Positions 35,367 through 44,933 of a stretch of 64,000 bases of DNA are shown in pieces (positions within the stretch are counted from its first letter, which is position 1; each line of letters begins with the position of its first letter). The notes under the pieces are model-generated. The model saw nothing but the letters and a program-made list of their open reading frames with translations. It made no database searches and was not told where the DNA came from. The position numbers and the translations under genes are program-made. The stretch is from Erwinia sp. HDF1-3R (GTDB lineage Bacteria > Pseudomonadota > Gammaproteobacteria > Enterobacterales > Enterobacteriaceae), in NCBI RefSeq assembly GCF_039621855.1, contig NZ_CP155071.1:2914001-2978000 (forward strand). Reading direction: 5' to 3'.

Positions 35367-36623
35367 TTACGTTTTCAGGGCCAGCCTGTCCCTGACCACT
35401 TCGCAAAACCAGCGGATACCCAGCGGGATTAGCGCATCGTTAAAGTCATAGGCGGGATGGTGCAGCGGACGGCTCTCTGCCGACCCCAGCCAGAGGTAGG
35501 CGCCGGGAACCGCCTGCAGCATAAAGGAAAAATCCTCCGAGGTCAGCGCAGGCTTCTCCGCCACCGACGCGCGCAGCCCGGCACGTTCCGCGGCGCGCAG
35601 GGCCACCTGCGCTTCGGGCGCCGCATTCAGGGTCGCCGGATAGTAGCGCTGATAGGATACCTCCGCGTTCAGCCCCTGCGCAGCGGTAACGTGGGTCGCC
35701 ATTTCGCGCAGGCGGCGTTCGATAATGTCCTGCACGCCGGGATTAAAGGTGCGCACCGTGCCGGTGATGGCGGCCTCGGCGGGGATCATATTGTGCGAGA
35801 AGCCGCCCTGAATGCGGGTGACCGTCAGCAGCGCCGGTTCGCAGGGATCCACCGCGCGGGCGATGAGGGTGTTCAACTGCACCACCAGTTCGCTGGTCGC
35901 CAGCAGGGTATCCGGGCTGAGATGGGGCTGGGCGGCATGGCCGCCGCCGCCGGTAACGCGGATATCAAAGCGGTCAGCGGCAGCCATTATCGCGCCGGGG
36001 CGGGTTTGCGCCGACCCCAGCGGCAGTTCGGGCCAGTTATGTACCGCATACACGGCATCGCAGGGGAAACGGCTGAACAGCCCGTCATCGATCATCGCCT
36101 TCGCCCCCGCCAGCCCCTCTTCGGCGGGCTGAAAGATAAAAATCACCGTGCCGTCGAAATCCGCCTCGCGGGCCAGTCGATCGGCCGCGCCCAGCAGCAT
36201 CACCGTATGCCCATCGTGGCCGCAGGCGTGGCAGCGGCCCGGATGCTGGCTTTTCCACGGCTGCCCGCCGGCGTCTTCCATCGGCAGGGCATCCATATCG
36301 GCGCGCAGGCCGATAACCCCGGTACCCCTGCCGCGCCGCAGCACGCCGACCACCCCGGTTTTGCCGATGCCGCGATAAACGTCAATCCCGCGTGCGCTCA
36401 GAAATGCGGCCACTATCCCGGCGGTACGGTGCTCGGCAAACCCCAGCTCCGGGTGCGCATGCAGATCGCGGCGCAGGGCGACCAGCGCTGCGATCTCAGC
36501 GTCAGCTGCCCCGTTCAGCTCCCTGCTGCCTGCCTCAACCGTACCGTTCAGCCCTGCGTTATTTATTCCAGCCGCATCGCTATTATGCATGTCACTCTCC
36601 ACCCGTTGCTCCTCGCTCTGCAT
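35367..36623 (-). CDS. M20-family amidohydrolase/deacylase
   Basis: A ~418-residue metal-dependent hydrolase of the M20D group (N-acyl amino acid amidohydrolases, IAA-amino acid hydrolases). Metal and catalytic residues are visible in RRDLHAHPELGF, RADMDALP, CHACGHDGHTVMLLG, PAEEGLAGA and the C-terminal LHHPAYDFND. It should cleave an N-acyl bond. ATG 36623 overlaps the region of the upstream stop (TAAAATG, with GGGGG before it). ATG 36590, with GGAGAG just upstream, is an alternative, because the first ~55 residues are poorly conserved. In context, a role in freeing an amino acid from an N-acyl derivative before GabT is plausible. Confidence 0.85.
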   Translation of the reverse strand: MQSEEQRVESDMHNSDAAGINNAGLNGTVEAGSRELNGAADAEIAALVALRRDLHAHPELGFAEHRTAGIVAAFLSARGIDVYRGIGKTGVVGVLRRGRGTGVIGLRADMDALPMEDAGGQPWKSQHPGRCHACGHDGHTVMLLGAADRLAREADFDGTVIFIFQPAEEGLAGAKAMIDDGLFSRFPCDAVYAVHNWPELPLGSAQTRPGAIMAAADRFDIRVTGGGGHAAQPHLSPDTLLATSELVVQLNTLIARAVDPCEPALLTVTRIQGGFSHNMIPAEAAITGTVRTFNPGVQDIIERRLREMATHVTAAQGLNAEVSYQRYYPATLNAAPEAQVALRAAERAGLRASVAEKPALTSEDFSFMLQAVPGAYLWLGSAESRPLHHPAYDFNDALIPLGIRWFCEVVRDRLALKT

Positions 36624-36624
36624 T

Positions 36625-37551
36625 TTAGTACCCCCGCGCCCGATCGACCCGCCCGACCATCGGCTCACCGCGCTGGTGGCGGCGAATATTGTCCAGCAGC
36701 GCCCGCACCGCGCTTTCTGCCCGCGTCTGGCTGGCGATATGCGGCGTCAGCCAGATGGCGGGATGCAGCCAGAATGGATGCTCCGGCGACAGCGGCTCCG
36801 GATCGGTGACATCAAGCACCGCTGCGCTCAACTGCTGGCGCTCCAGTGCGGTCAGCAGATCGGCGTGGTTAAGTTGCCTGCCGCGCCCCGCCTGCACCAG
36901 CGCGGCACCCGGCGGCAGCTGGCTGAACAGCTCAGCGTTAAGAATGCCCTCGGTACGGGCCGTGAGCGGCAGCAGGCAGACCAGGATATCGCTGCGGGCG
37001 AGAAAATCGCCCAGCTGCGCATCACCTGCATAGCTGCGCACGCCGTCAACCTTTTTTTCCGTCCGGCTCCACACCGCACAGTCATAGCCCAGCGCCACCA
37101 GCGGTCCGAGCACCGCCAGGCCGAGCGTCCCGGCGCCCATCACGCCCACCCGACAGGCCGCCGCCCCGGTAACCGGATGCGCCTGCCACCGCTGCTCCCG
37201 CTGCTGCGCCAGATAGCGGGGCATCCCGCGATGCAGGCCCAGCACGGCGAAGGTGACGTACTCCACCATGCCCTGCGTCAGGCCCGGTTCAATCATCCGC
37301 ACCACCGGCAGTTCAGGCGGCAGCCCGGCATAGTCGAACTGGTCGGCACCGGCCCCCACCGAGAACAGCGCTTTCAGATGAGGAAACTGCTGCATCAGGT
37401 TGTCCGGCGGCTGCCAGGCGATTAAATAGTCCACCGCCTGCGCATCCCCAATGTCAGGCCAGACCCGAAAGGTCGCCTCCGGTGCCAGTCTCGCCACCAG
37501 TTCCGCCCACTGGCGTCCCCGTTCGGGCTCAGATTTATAGACGATATTCAT
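36625..37551 (-). CDS. D-isomer 2-hydroxyacid dehydrogenase (GhrA-like)
   Basis: A 308-residue NAD(P)-dependent dehydrogenase. The Rossmann motif is VGVMGAGTLGLAVLGPL. The catalytic Arg is in VQAGRGRQLN, the Glu region is LDVTDPEPLSPEHPFW and the His is in LTPHIASQT. It resembles glyoxylate/hydroxypyruvate reductase A. ATG 37551 shares its first base with the stop of the upstream acetyltransferase (TGATG), so I discard the 39-residue extension. Its role in the cluster (reducing a 2-oxo acid or glyoxylate by-product) is inference. Confidence 0.85.
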   Translation of the reverse strand: MNIVYKSEPERGRQWAELVARLAPEATFRVWPDIGDAQAVDYLIAWQPPDNLMQQFPHLKALFSVGAGADQFDYAGLPPELPVVRMIEPGLTQGMVEYVTFAVLGLHRGMPRYLAQQREQRWQAHPVTGAAACRVGVMGAGTLGLAVLGPLVALGYDCAVWSRTEKKVDGVRSYAGDAQLGDFLARSDILVCLLPLTARTEGILNAELFSQLPPGAALVQAGRGRQLNHADLLTALERQQLSAAVLDVTDPEPLSPEHPFWLHPAIWLTPHIASQTRAESAVRALLDNIRRHQRGEPMVGRVDRARGY

Positions 37552-38396
37552 CAGGCCATCGCCTGGGACATCAGTCCGAATGCCTGCATCTCCTGCGGCT
37601 GCCAGGGTACGCCGCGGATCATGGTGACAGGCCGATCGACTTCGATCAGGCCCAGCGTGGTGAGCCACTCTCCCAGCCCGCTGGCCGCATCGGTGTCAAT
37701 CCGCACAAATTCACCGCTTAACTCAGCCAGCAGCGCACTTATCAGCAGCTTCGCGCGGGTGAGATCCTGACAGATAATGGGACCCACGGCATAGCCGTGT
37801 CCGAAGCGCCGCAGGCAGGCAAAGCCGGTCGCAGTACCCTGCTCTTCCAGCACCTCTATGCGCAGAGCGGCATCGTCCAGCAGCAGCCGAATCAGCCTGT
37901 CACGCTGCTGCCCGTGGGCGCGCGCATCCAGCCGGATTAGCGCCGGGGCGTCATCGGGGCAGGCGGGCCGACGTCGCTGCCCCCCGCCCGGCAACAGCGG
38001 GGTCACCCGTTCCAGCGCGCGGCACTGATGCTGCGCGACGGCACCGACGCCCGCGAAGCCAAGCTTCTGGTACAACACCCTGCCCGCCTCGGTGGCGTGC
38101 AGCCGGACCTGATACCCTTCCAGCTTTGCCAGCGCCGCCTGCATCAGCGCCTTACCAATGCCTTTGCCCTGCGCCTCATCGGCGACAATGACCAGCCCAA
38201 CCGTGGCGGCGTCGCTGCCCCAGCGCCAGAAAAGCGTGGTGCCAAGCAGCACTCCATCCTGTTCCGCGACCACACCCTCTCCCAGCTGAAGCGCCTGCCG
38301 CCAGTCTTCGCGACGGTGCGGCCAGCTCAGCCGCTGGGTCAGGCCAAAGGCGGCGTCCAGATGGCTCTCATTCATTGCGTTAATCTGCATCGTCAT
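37551..38396 (-). CDS. GNAT-family acetyltransferase, two-domain
   Basis: A 281-residue protein. The N-terminal GNAT domain has LVIVADEAQGKGIGKALMQAAL for acetyl-CoA binding, and RLHATEAGRVLYQKLGF is motif B. The C-terminal half (YAVGPIICQDLTRAKLLISALLAEL) fits the second domain seen in YitH/Acetyltransf_18-type proteins. It should acetylate a small amine. Its stop is coupled to the next dehydrogenase gene, and its start lies nine bases after the FAD enzyme. Its embedding in an amine catabolic operon suggests it N-acetylates the amine or an intermediate. Confidence 0.8.
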   Translation of the reverse strand: MTMQINAMNESHLDAAFGLTQRLSWPHRREDWRQALQLGEGVVAEQDGVLLGTTLFWRWGSDAATVGLVIVADEAQGKGIGKALMQAALAKLEGYQVRLHATEAGRVLYQKLGFAGVGAVAQHQCRALERVTPLLPGGGQRRRPACPDDAPALIRLDARAHGQQRDRLIRLLLDDAALRIEVLEEQGTATGFACLRRFGHGYAVGPIICQDLTRAKLLISALLAELSGEFVRIDTDAASGLGEWLTTLGLIEVDRPVTMIRGVPWQPQEMQAFGLMSQAMA

Positions 38397-38404
38397 CCTG
38401 CTCC

Positions 38405-39736
38405 CTACATCATGCCCGGCGCGTTAAGGCCGGATCCGTCAATCAGCCGTGAATAGCGAAACGGCGTGGGGTCCACCACCGGGGTGGCATCGGTCGCCAA
38501 ATCGGCGGCCAGGCGACCCGCACCGGGGCCAATACCAAAACCGTGCGCGCTGAAACCCGCAGAGATAATCAGCCCCGGTAGCGTCGGTACCGTTGAAATC
38601 ACCGGCACCGCATCGGGGGTATTGTCGATCATCCCGCCCCAGGCCTGTTCAACGCGGATCTCGCCCAGCGCCGGGTACTCTTTGCGCATCGCGGCGATGC
38701 CTTCCGCCACCATCGCCCTGTCGGCGGCCGGGTCGAGAATGCGCACTTTCTCAAACGGCGAGACCCGGTCAAACTGCCAGCGCGCCAGCGACTCCGGGCC
38801 GCTAATAAAAGGCCCCAGCCCCAGTTCCAGGCTGAGGTTTTTACGGCGGGATTTAAAGGTCGGCCAGAACTGGCGCGCATAGCGCAGCCCCTGCGCGCCC
38901 GGTGACAGGCGACCGCGACCGGAGACGGAGACGGTATAGCTGCCGTCCAGCTGGGGGCGGCAGGCAAAGGTGGGCGTATAAAGCGGCACGCGGATCGCCT
39001 GCTCAACCGGCGTGGTGCGAAACGCCGTGCCGATGACGTTGCCGAGCGGCAGGTCAATGCCGTGCCGTCGGCAGAACATCGAGGTCCAGGCTCCGCCCGC
39101 GCAGATCACCCTGGGCGTTTTTATCATGCCGCGTTCGGTGATCACTCCGCTGACCTTACCGGCAGAGATATCCAGCCCGCGCACCGCGCACTGCTGAAAA
39201 ACACCTGCGCCCAGCCGCTGCGCCGCAATCGCCAGACCGGCCGAGGCCAGCGACGGCTCTGCATGTCCATCCGTGGGGGACGAGACGCCGCCCAGCCAGC
39301 GGCTGGTGCTGCCAGGAGTCATCGCCTTCGCCTGCGCGGCGGTAAGGATGTCGCTGCGCACGCCGTAGGCTTTCGCCATCTGGCCCCAGCGATCCCATGC
39401 GTTAATGTCCTCCTGGCTGCTGGTGGCATAGACCAGTCCGCTGCGGCGAAAGCCCAGCTCCTCGCCGGTCTCCTCGCCCAGTTCCTGCCAGCGCTGGAGC
39501 GCGTAGATAATCAGCGGCAGCTCGCGCTCGTCGCGGTTCTGCTGGCGGCACCAGCCCCAGTTGCGACTGGACTGCTCGCCGCCGACCAGGCCCTTCTCTA
39601 TCAGCACTACGCTGACGCCCTGCTTTGCCAGCTCGTAAGCGGCGGCCGTGCCGGCAATACCGGCGCCAATCACCACCACATCCGCCGACTCGGGGAAAAA
39701 TCGGCTGTCCTGTACGTATCGAATCGGTGCGGGCAT
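38405..39736 (-). CDS. FAD-dependent amine/amino-acid oxidoreductase (DAO family), 1
   Basis: A 443-residue flavoprotein with the N-terminal dinucleotide fold DVVVIGAGIAGTAAAYELAKQGVSVVLIEKG. A glycine-rich C-terminal FAD contact (GFSAHGFGIGPGAGRLAADL) follows WGGMIDNTPDAVPVI, which is typical of DadA/OrdL/glycine-oxidase-like enzymes. It should oxidise a C-N bond of an amine or imino acid to an imine, feeding an aldehyde or oxo acid pathway. It is the first of two such enzymes in this cluster and lies directly after the ABC transporter ATPase gene. Confidence 0.87.
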   Translation of the reverse strand: MPAPIRYVQDSRFFPESADVVVIGAGIAGTAAAYELAKQGVSVVLIEKGLVGGEQSSRNWGWCRQQNRDERELPLIIYALQRWQELGEETGEELGFRRSGLVYATSSQEDINAWDRWGQMAKAYGVRSDILTAAQAKAMTPGSTSRWLGGVSSPTDGHAEPSLASAGLAIAAQRLGAGVFQQCAVRGLDISAGKVSGVITERGMIKTPRVICAGGAWTSMFCRRHGIDLPLGNVIGTAFRTTPVEQAIRVPLYTPTFACRPQLDGSYTVSVSGRGRLSPGAQGLRYARQFWPTFKSRRKNLSLELGLGPFISGPESLARWQFDRVSPFEKVRILDPAADRAMVAEGIAAMRKEYPALGEIRVEQAWGGMIDNTPDAVPVISTVPTLPGLIISAGFSAHGFGIGPGAGRLAADLATDATPVVDPTPFRYSRLIDGSGLNAPGMM

Positions 39737-39802
39737 CTTCTCTTAACCTCGTCTTCGCATCATAGTGTTAACTCATCATCAGCTGCGGCATTTTGCCCGC
39801 CG

Positions 39803-41467
39803 TTAAAGCGCAATATCGCTGGCATCGTGCTCGTCCAGCCAGCCCTGTCGCAGCTCCGGCACCGCCCGCTTCAGTCGCTCGTAATAGAGATCGGTGGAAG
39901 GCTTATCGTAGTCGGCCCGCGCCACCTGCGTCACCATCCGGCCACTTTTCACCACGATAATTTCGTCACAGACCGACCGCACCGCATGCAGATCGTGGCT
40001 GATAAACAGCACCGACAGCCCCAGCTCGCGGCGCAGCTCGGTGATCAGATCGAGGATCGCCGCGGCCACGACCGTGTCCAGCGCCGAGGTCACCTCATCG
40101 CAGAGGATCAGGTCGGGTTCAGCCGCCAGCGCGCGGGCCAGATTCACCCGCTGTTTCTGGCCGCCGGAGAGCGCCCAGGGGCGTCGCCACAATACGCTGC
40201 GCGGCAGCCGGACCAGTTCAAGCAGGCTAAAAAGGCGCTGCTGGAGCGCGGCACCGCGCAGCCCGTGGAACAGCTTCAGCGGTCGGCTGAGAATTTTTTC
40301 AACGCTGTGCGCCGGGTTCAACGCGGTATCGGCCATCTGGAACACGTACTGAATGCGCCGCAGCTCATTCTCCGGGCGCTGCCGCAGCGCGCTGGCAATA
40401 TAGTGACCGTTAAACAGCAGATGCCCCTTTGAAGGGGGATTCATCCCGGCAATGGCGTGCGCCAGCGTGGTTTTGCCCGAGCCGGATTCGCCAATAATGC
40501 CGATCGCCTGCCCGCGATAGAGACGAAAATTAATGTCGTGCAGAATCGGGATTTTCGGCTCACCCTGCGCATTGAGCGGGCCATAGCCCGCCGACAGGTC
40601 GCGCACCTCCAGCAGCGGCTGGATGCCTGACTCTTCCGGTCGCCACGGGCTGGGCCGGGGCTTCTGTCTCGCCGCTTCCAGCAGCTGCTGGCTATATTGT
40701 GCCCCGGGCGCGCGGAGCAGGTCTTCAGTGGTGGCATATTCAGCAACCCTGCCTTTCAGCAGCACCAGGATGCGATCGGCCATCTGAGCCACTACCGCCA
40801 GATCGTGACTAACGTAAATGGCGGTCATGCCGCGCTGGCGCACCACGCGCCGGAATGCCTTAAGCACTTCAACCTGCGTGGTCACGTCCAGCGCGGTAGT
40901 GGGTTCGTCAAGGATAACCACCTCGGGGTCGCCGATCAGCGCCATCGCGGTCATCAGCCGCTGTAGCTGCCCGCCGGAGACCTGGTGCGGATAGCGGCTG
41001 CCGATGGTGTCAGGATGAGGCAGCGCCAGTTCGCGGAACAGCGCGATGGCTTTCTCCTCGGCTTTGGCACGGCTCATCACCCCATGGATCACTACCGGCT
41101 CCACCACCTGATCCATAATTTTCATCGCCGGATTAAACGACGCTGCCGCGCTTTGGGCGATATAGGCCACTTTATTACCGCGAAACTGACAGAGCTGTTT
41201 TGCCGTCAGCGCGGTGACGTCGGTTCCCGCCACGTGGATATCCCCTTCCGCGATGCGGCAACCATGGCGGGCATAGCCCATCAGCGCCAGCGCGATGGTG
41301 GTTTTGCCCGATCCTGACTCGCCGATCAGCGCCAGCACCTCGCCCTTCTGCACGGAAAAGCGGATATCGGAAACCAGCGAAATCTCCTGCCCCTCATCCG
41401 ACCGGGCAGTGACGCGGAGATGGTTTACCGCGACGACAGGTCGTGCCGTGTGTGCCGTTACCGTCAT
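39803..41467 (-). CDS. Peptide/opine-type ABC transporter, fused double ATPase
   Basis: A 554-residue protein with two complete ABC ATPase halves, equivalent to DppD-DppF fused. Each half has Walker A GESGSGKTT, signature VSGGQLQRL or LSGGQKQRV, and Walker B VVILDEP or LILCDEV. The first half ends with the oligopeptide-family C-terminal extension. It powers import through the two permeases encoded just upstream; its ATG overlaps the stop of the second permease by four bases. Fused Opp/Dpp ATPases are common in this subfamily. Confidence 0.93.
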   Translation of the reverse strand: MTVTAHTARPVVAVNHLRVTARSDEGQEISLVSDIRFSVQKGEVLALIGESGSGKTTIALALMGYARHGCRIAEGDIHVAGTDVTALTAKQLCQFRGNKVAYIAQSAAASFNPAMKIMDQVVEPVVIHGVMSRAKAEEKAIALFRELALPHPDTIGSRYPHQVSGGQLQRLMTAMALIGDPEVVILDEPTTALDVTTQVEVLKAFRRVVRQRGMTAIYVSHDLAVVAQMADRILVLLKGRVAEYATTEDLLRAPGAQYSQQLLEAARQKPRPSPWRPEESGIQPLLEVRDLSAGYGPLNAQGEPKIPILHDINFRLYRGQAIGIIGESGSGKTTLAHAIAGMNPPSKGHLLFNGHYIASALRQRPENELRRIQYVFQMADTALNPAHSVEKILSRPLKLFHGLRGAALQQRLFSLLELVRLPRSVLWRRPWALSGGQKQRVNLARALAAEPDLILCDEVTSALDTVVAAAILDLITELRRELGLSVLFISHDLHAVRSVCDEIIVVKSGRMVTQVARADYDKPSTDLYYERLKRAVPELRQGWLDEHDASDIAL

Positions 41468-42318
41468 GCTACCCCCTTCGCCTGGCTCAGCGGACGCATT
41501 GCCTGAAGGCTGTCGATAAACAGATTGGCACCGATGGTCAGGCTGGCAATAGCCAGCGCGGGCATCAGTACCGCCGGAGACCCGTCAAACAGCCCCTGTA
41601 AATTCTCACGCACCAGCGTACCCCAGTCCGCATAGGGCGGCTGCACCCCCAGGCCAAGGAAGCTCAGGCCGCTGAGCAGCAGAACGATATAAACAAAGCG
41701 CAGGCCGAAGTCGGTCAGCATCGGGTGCACCATGTTGGGCAGGATATCGTGAAGCGCAATATAAATGCGGCTCTCACCGCGCAGCCGCGACGCCTCAACG
41801 TAATCCATTGAGCGCAGGTTGGCCGCCATCGCCCACGCAATACGGTAGGCACCGGGCCAGTAGGTAAAGACGGCGGTAACGATCAGCATCGGCAGCGAGG
41901 AGCCGAAGACCGCCACGATCATCAGTGCGAGGATTTTGCCGGGCAGCACCAGCATGGCGTCGTTGATCCTGCCGAGGATCTCCTCTAACCAGCGTCCCGC
42001 CACGGCGGCCAGCAGCGCCAGCAGCGTACCGATCAGGCTGGCCAGCAGCGCCGCGCTGAGCGCCAGGCCAATCGAGTAGCGCGCGCCAAAGAGGATGCGG
42101 CTCAGCATGTCGCGCCCGAGATAATCAGTGCCGAACCAGAAATCCCTGCTGAATCCGCCGAGCATCGGGCCTGCGCCAATGTCCTCCAGATTATGCGGGG
42201 CCAGTGCGGATCCAAACAGGGCGAGAAATATCCAGATCAGGGTCACCACCAGACCCGCCCGCCCGCTGCCGCTGAGCGACAGAAAGAAACGCCAGGGAAG
42301 TGTGAGAACCGACATCAT
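41464..42318 (-). CDS. ABC transporter permease, DppC-type
   Basis: A 284-residue inner-membrane permease. It has the N-terminal helix, the conserved HNLEDIGAGPM...FWFGTDYLGRDMLSRILFGARYSI segment, and the EAA loop YVEASRLRGESRIYIALHDILPN that contacts the ATPase. It is the second permease of the peptide-type importer. It overlaps both neighbours by one to four bases, indicating tight coupling. Substrate unknown. Confidence 0.93.
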   Translation of the reverse strand: MMSVLTLPWRFFLSLSGSGRAGLVVTLIWIFLALFGSALAPHNLEDIGAGPMLGGFSRDFWFGTDYLGRDMLSRILFGARYSIGLALSAALLASLIGTLLALLAAVAGRWLEEILGRINDAMLVLPGKILALMIVAVFGSSLPMLIVTAVFTYWPGAYRIAWAMAANLRSMDYVEASRLRGESRIYIALHDILPNMVHPMLTDFGLRFVYIVLLLSGLSFLGLGVQPPYADWGTLVRENLQGLFDGSPAVLMPALAIASLTIGANLFIDSLQAMRPLSQAKGVA

Positions 42319-43271
42319 CAGCCCCTCCCTTTGGGATTAAAAGCAATGGTGAGGATATCCGCCAGCAACAGCAGCAGCAGATAACAGACGGCGAACAGCA
42401 TGACGCAGAGCTGCACCACCGGCAGATCGCGGTTGCTCACCGCATCCACCAGCTGGCTGGCTACGCCGGGATAGCTAAAGATGCTTTCGATAATAATGAC
42501 CCCGCCAAACAGGTAAGAGAGACTGAGAGAGATGGCATTAGCAATCGGCCCGACCGCATTCGGCAGCGCATGGCGCAGTATCGCGCGCAGCGGCGACACG
42601 CCTTTTAGCAGCGTCATCTCCAGATAAGGGCTGTCCATCTGGTTAATCAGCGCCGAGCGGGTCATGCGCGCCATCTGTGCCACCAGCACGCAGCAGAGCG
42701 TCAGCACCGGTAGGGCATAATTCCGCAGGTAGCTGAGAAGGTCAGCCGGGGGCGTGCCGGGCGACATCGCAGGCACCCAGTGCAGCCTGACGGCAAAGAT
42801 AATCACCGCCACGGTCGCCACCAGAAACTCCGGCACCGCCACCACCGCCAGGGTCGCCATCATCAGCCCGCGATCGAAGCGCGAGCCGCGCTTCATTGCC
42901 GCCGTCAGCCCAATCAGCAGCGCCAGCGGCACCGACACCAGCGTAGTCAGCCCGGCCAGCTCAAAGGTGGCGGGCAGGCGCTGGGCCACCAGCTGCGAGA
43001 CCGGCAGATGACTGGCAAACGAGGTGCCGAAATCGCCGTGCAGCATACCGGTCAGCCAGTGCAGATAGCGCATCAGCAGGGGCTGATCCAGCCCGAGCTG
43101 CTGCCGCAGGGCTGCGACCGTTTCCGGGGTGGCACTCTGGCCCAGTACCATCTGCGCCGCGTCACCCGGCAGCAGGCTGGTGATAAAAAACACCACCGCC
43201 GAAACAATCAGCAGGGTAAGCACACCCGCCCCACAGCGGCGGGCAATCAGGAGGAGCATATAGCGGTTCAT
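42318..43271 (-). CDS. ABC transporter permease, DppB-type
   Basis: A 317-residue permease of the DppB/OppB type. It has LPGDAAQMVLGQSATPETVAALRQQLGLDQPLLMRY, then the EAA-like loop LLKGVSPLRAILRHALPNAVGPIAN and the C-terminal YPGVASQLVDAVSNRDLPVVQ. It forms the channel with the DppC-type partner. It starts 29 bp downstream of the binding-protein gene and its stop overlaps the next permease start. Confidence 0.93.
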   Translation of the reverse strand: MNRYMLLLIARRCGAGVLTLLIVSAVVFFITSLLPGDAAQMVLGQSATPETVAALRQQLGLDQPLLMRYLHWLTGMLHGDFGTSFASHLPVSQLVAQRLPATFELAGLTTLVSVPLALLIGLTAAMKRGSRFDRGLMMATLAVVAVPEFLVATVAVIIFAVRLHWVPAMSPGTPPADLLSYLRNYALPVLTLCCVLVAQMARMTRSALINQMDSPYLEMTLLKGVSPLRAILRHALPNAVGPIANAISLSLSYLFGGVIIIESIFSYPGVASQLVDAVSNRDLPVVQLCVMLFAVCYLLLLLLADILTIAFNPKGRG

Positions 43272-43300
43272 CGCCGTTCTCCTTTATGGATTAGCGGTTA

Positions 43301-44902
43301 TCAGGAAAGCCAGGCGAATTCGTGGAAGCGATAGCCCATCATCATGCCCGACGGCCAGGCTTCCACCCCTTTCACCCGGCTGCTGTGCCCATCCAGTGAG
43401 CTGATAAAGGTGGGAATAATCGTGCCGCAGTGGTTGTAAATCAGCGCCTGCATATCGCCGTACATCTGTTTGCGCTTTGCCTGGTCGCGTTCGCCGCGCG
43501 CCGCCACCACCAGCTGGTCGAACTGCGGGTTTTTCCATCCGGACTCATTATTGGGGGCGTCGGAGAGGTAAAACTGTGAGAAGAGCAGATCGAGCGTCGG
43601 GCGCGGGTTGATGGAGCCGTAGCCGAGCGGATCTTTAGTCCAGTGCGTTGACCAGTAGCCGTCGTAGGGAACGCGCCGTACCTGGAAATTCACCCCGGCC
43701 GAACGGCCGAGCTGCTGAATAAGCTGTCCGCCCTCCACCGATCCCTCGATATTCTGGGTGGTGATAATCTCGGCGCTGGCGCCCGCCATCCCGGCTTTTT
43801 TAAAGTGAAAGCGCGCCTTTTCAACGTCCATTGGCCGCTGGGGGATCTCCTTATTAAACAGCGGATGCCACGGCGGCACCGGCGTATCGTTCGCCACCTC
43901 GCCAAAGCCCTGCATCACGGTTTTCACCATAATCTCGCGCGGCTGGAGATACTTCATGCCCAGCACGAAATCCTCACTGCTGCCGGGCTTCATATCGGTA
44001 CGAACAATCAGGTTGGTGTACATGCCGGACTTGCTCTCCAGCACGCCAAACTGGCCGGACTGGCGCAGACGCTTAACATCATTAGCGGTAAGCGTGGCAA
44101 CGATATGCAGATCGCCGGACATCAGGGCGTTAACGCGGGCGGCCTGATCGGTAACGCCCATCAGCTCCACCTCGTCCAGGTGCGGCAGGCCAGGCTTCCA
44201 GTAGTGGGGGTTCTTCACCCCGACCGTACTGACGCCGGGCGTAAAGGATTTGCACTGATAAGGGCCGGTGCCGACGGCCTTATTGAAATCCTTCGTGCCG
44301 TCCTGAAGGATTAAAAACGGGCTGGTCGCCAGCACGGTAGGTATATCGAAATTAGGCTGGGTCAAAACCAGCTTCACTTCGGTGGGGCTGACGGCGGTGA
44401 TGCTGCTGAACTGCTTCGCCTGGTTAATCGCTGTGGAAGCAACGGCGGGATCTTTATGGCGGCTGAGCGAAAACACCACATCCTGCGCGGTCAGCGCTTT
44501 GCCATCGTGGAAGGTGACGCCCGGCCGCAGTTTGATCTGCCAGCTGATACCGTCGCTGCTTTCAATGGATTCGGCCAGCGCGGGCTGGGCGACCAGCTTT
44601 TTATCCAGCTCGGTCAGGCCGCTGTAGAACATAAACTGGCGGGTGTAGTCACCGCTGTTGTTGCCCTTTGCCGGGTCCAGGGTGTCGGTCGCCGAGGCAT
44701 TCGCCACCGCCGCACGCAGCCTGCCGCCCTTTACCGGCGTCTCAGCCGCGGCGCTTATCGCCGGGAACGCCACCAGCCCGGTACTCATTACCGCCCCCGC
44801 CGACAGCAGCTTCATGATGCTGCGGCGCGACAGGGAGACCTCATTAATCGCCTGGCTTAAGGACGGGTTAACACGACCAAATTCTTTGCGAAATTTACTC
44901 AT
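43301..44902 (-). CDS. ABC transporter substrate-binding protein, family 5 (Tat-exported)
   Basis: A 533-residue periplasmic binding protein of the dipeptide/opine/nickel group (SBP_bac_5). The N-terminus has a twin-arginine signal, SRRSIMKLLSAGAVM, then a hydrophobic stretch ending FPAISAAA, so it is probably exported folded by Tat, uncommon for this family. Typical motifs follow: GDYTRQFMFYSGL, WQIKLRPGVTFHDGKALTAQDVVFSL and GTGPYQCKSF. It should deliver the substrate to the two permeases. ATG 44902 is taken; an ATG two codons upstream is also open. Confidence 0.9.
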   Translation of the reverse strand: MSKFRKEFGRVNPSLSQAINEVSLSRRSIMKLLSAGAVMSTGLVAFPAISAAAETPVKGGRLRAAVANASATDTLDPAKGNNSGDYTRQFMFYSGLTELDKKLVAQPALAESIESSDGISWQIKLRPGVTFHDGKALTAQDVVFSLSRHKDPAVASTAINQAKQFSSITAVSPTEVKLVLTQPNFDIPTVLATSPFLILQDGTKDFNKAVGTGPYQCKSFTPGVSTVGVKNPHYWKPGLPHLDEVELMGVTDQAARVNALMSGDLHIVATLTANDVKRLRQSGQFGVLESKSGMYTNLIVRTDMKPGSSEDFVLGMKYLQPREIMVKTVMQGFGEVANDTPVPPWHPLFNKEIPQRPMDVEKARFHFKKAGMAGASAEIITTQNIEGSVEGGQLIQQLGRSAGVNFQVRRVPYDGYWSTHWTKDPLGYGSINPRPTLDLLFSQFYLSDAPNNESGWKNPQFDQLVVAARGERDQAKRKQMYGDMQALIYNHCGTIIPTFISSLDGHSSRVKGVEAWPSGMMMGYRFHEFAWLS

Positions 44903-44933
44903 CTGCACACCCTCAAAGTCGAACGTTAGAGGC

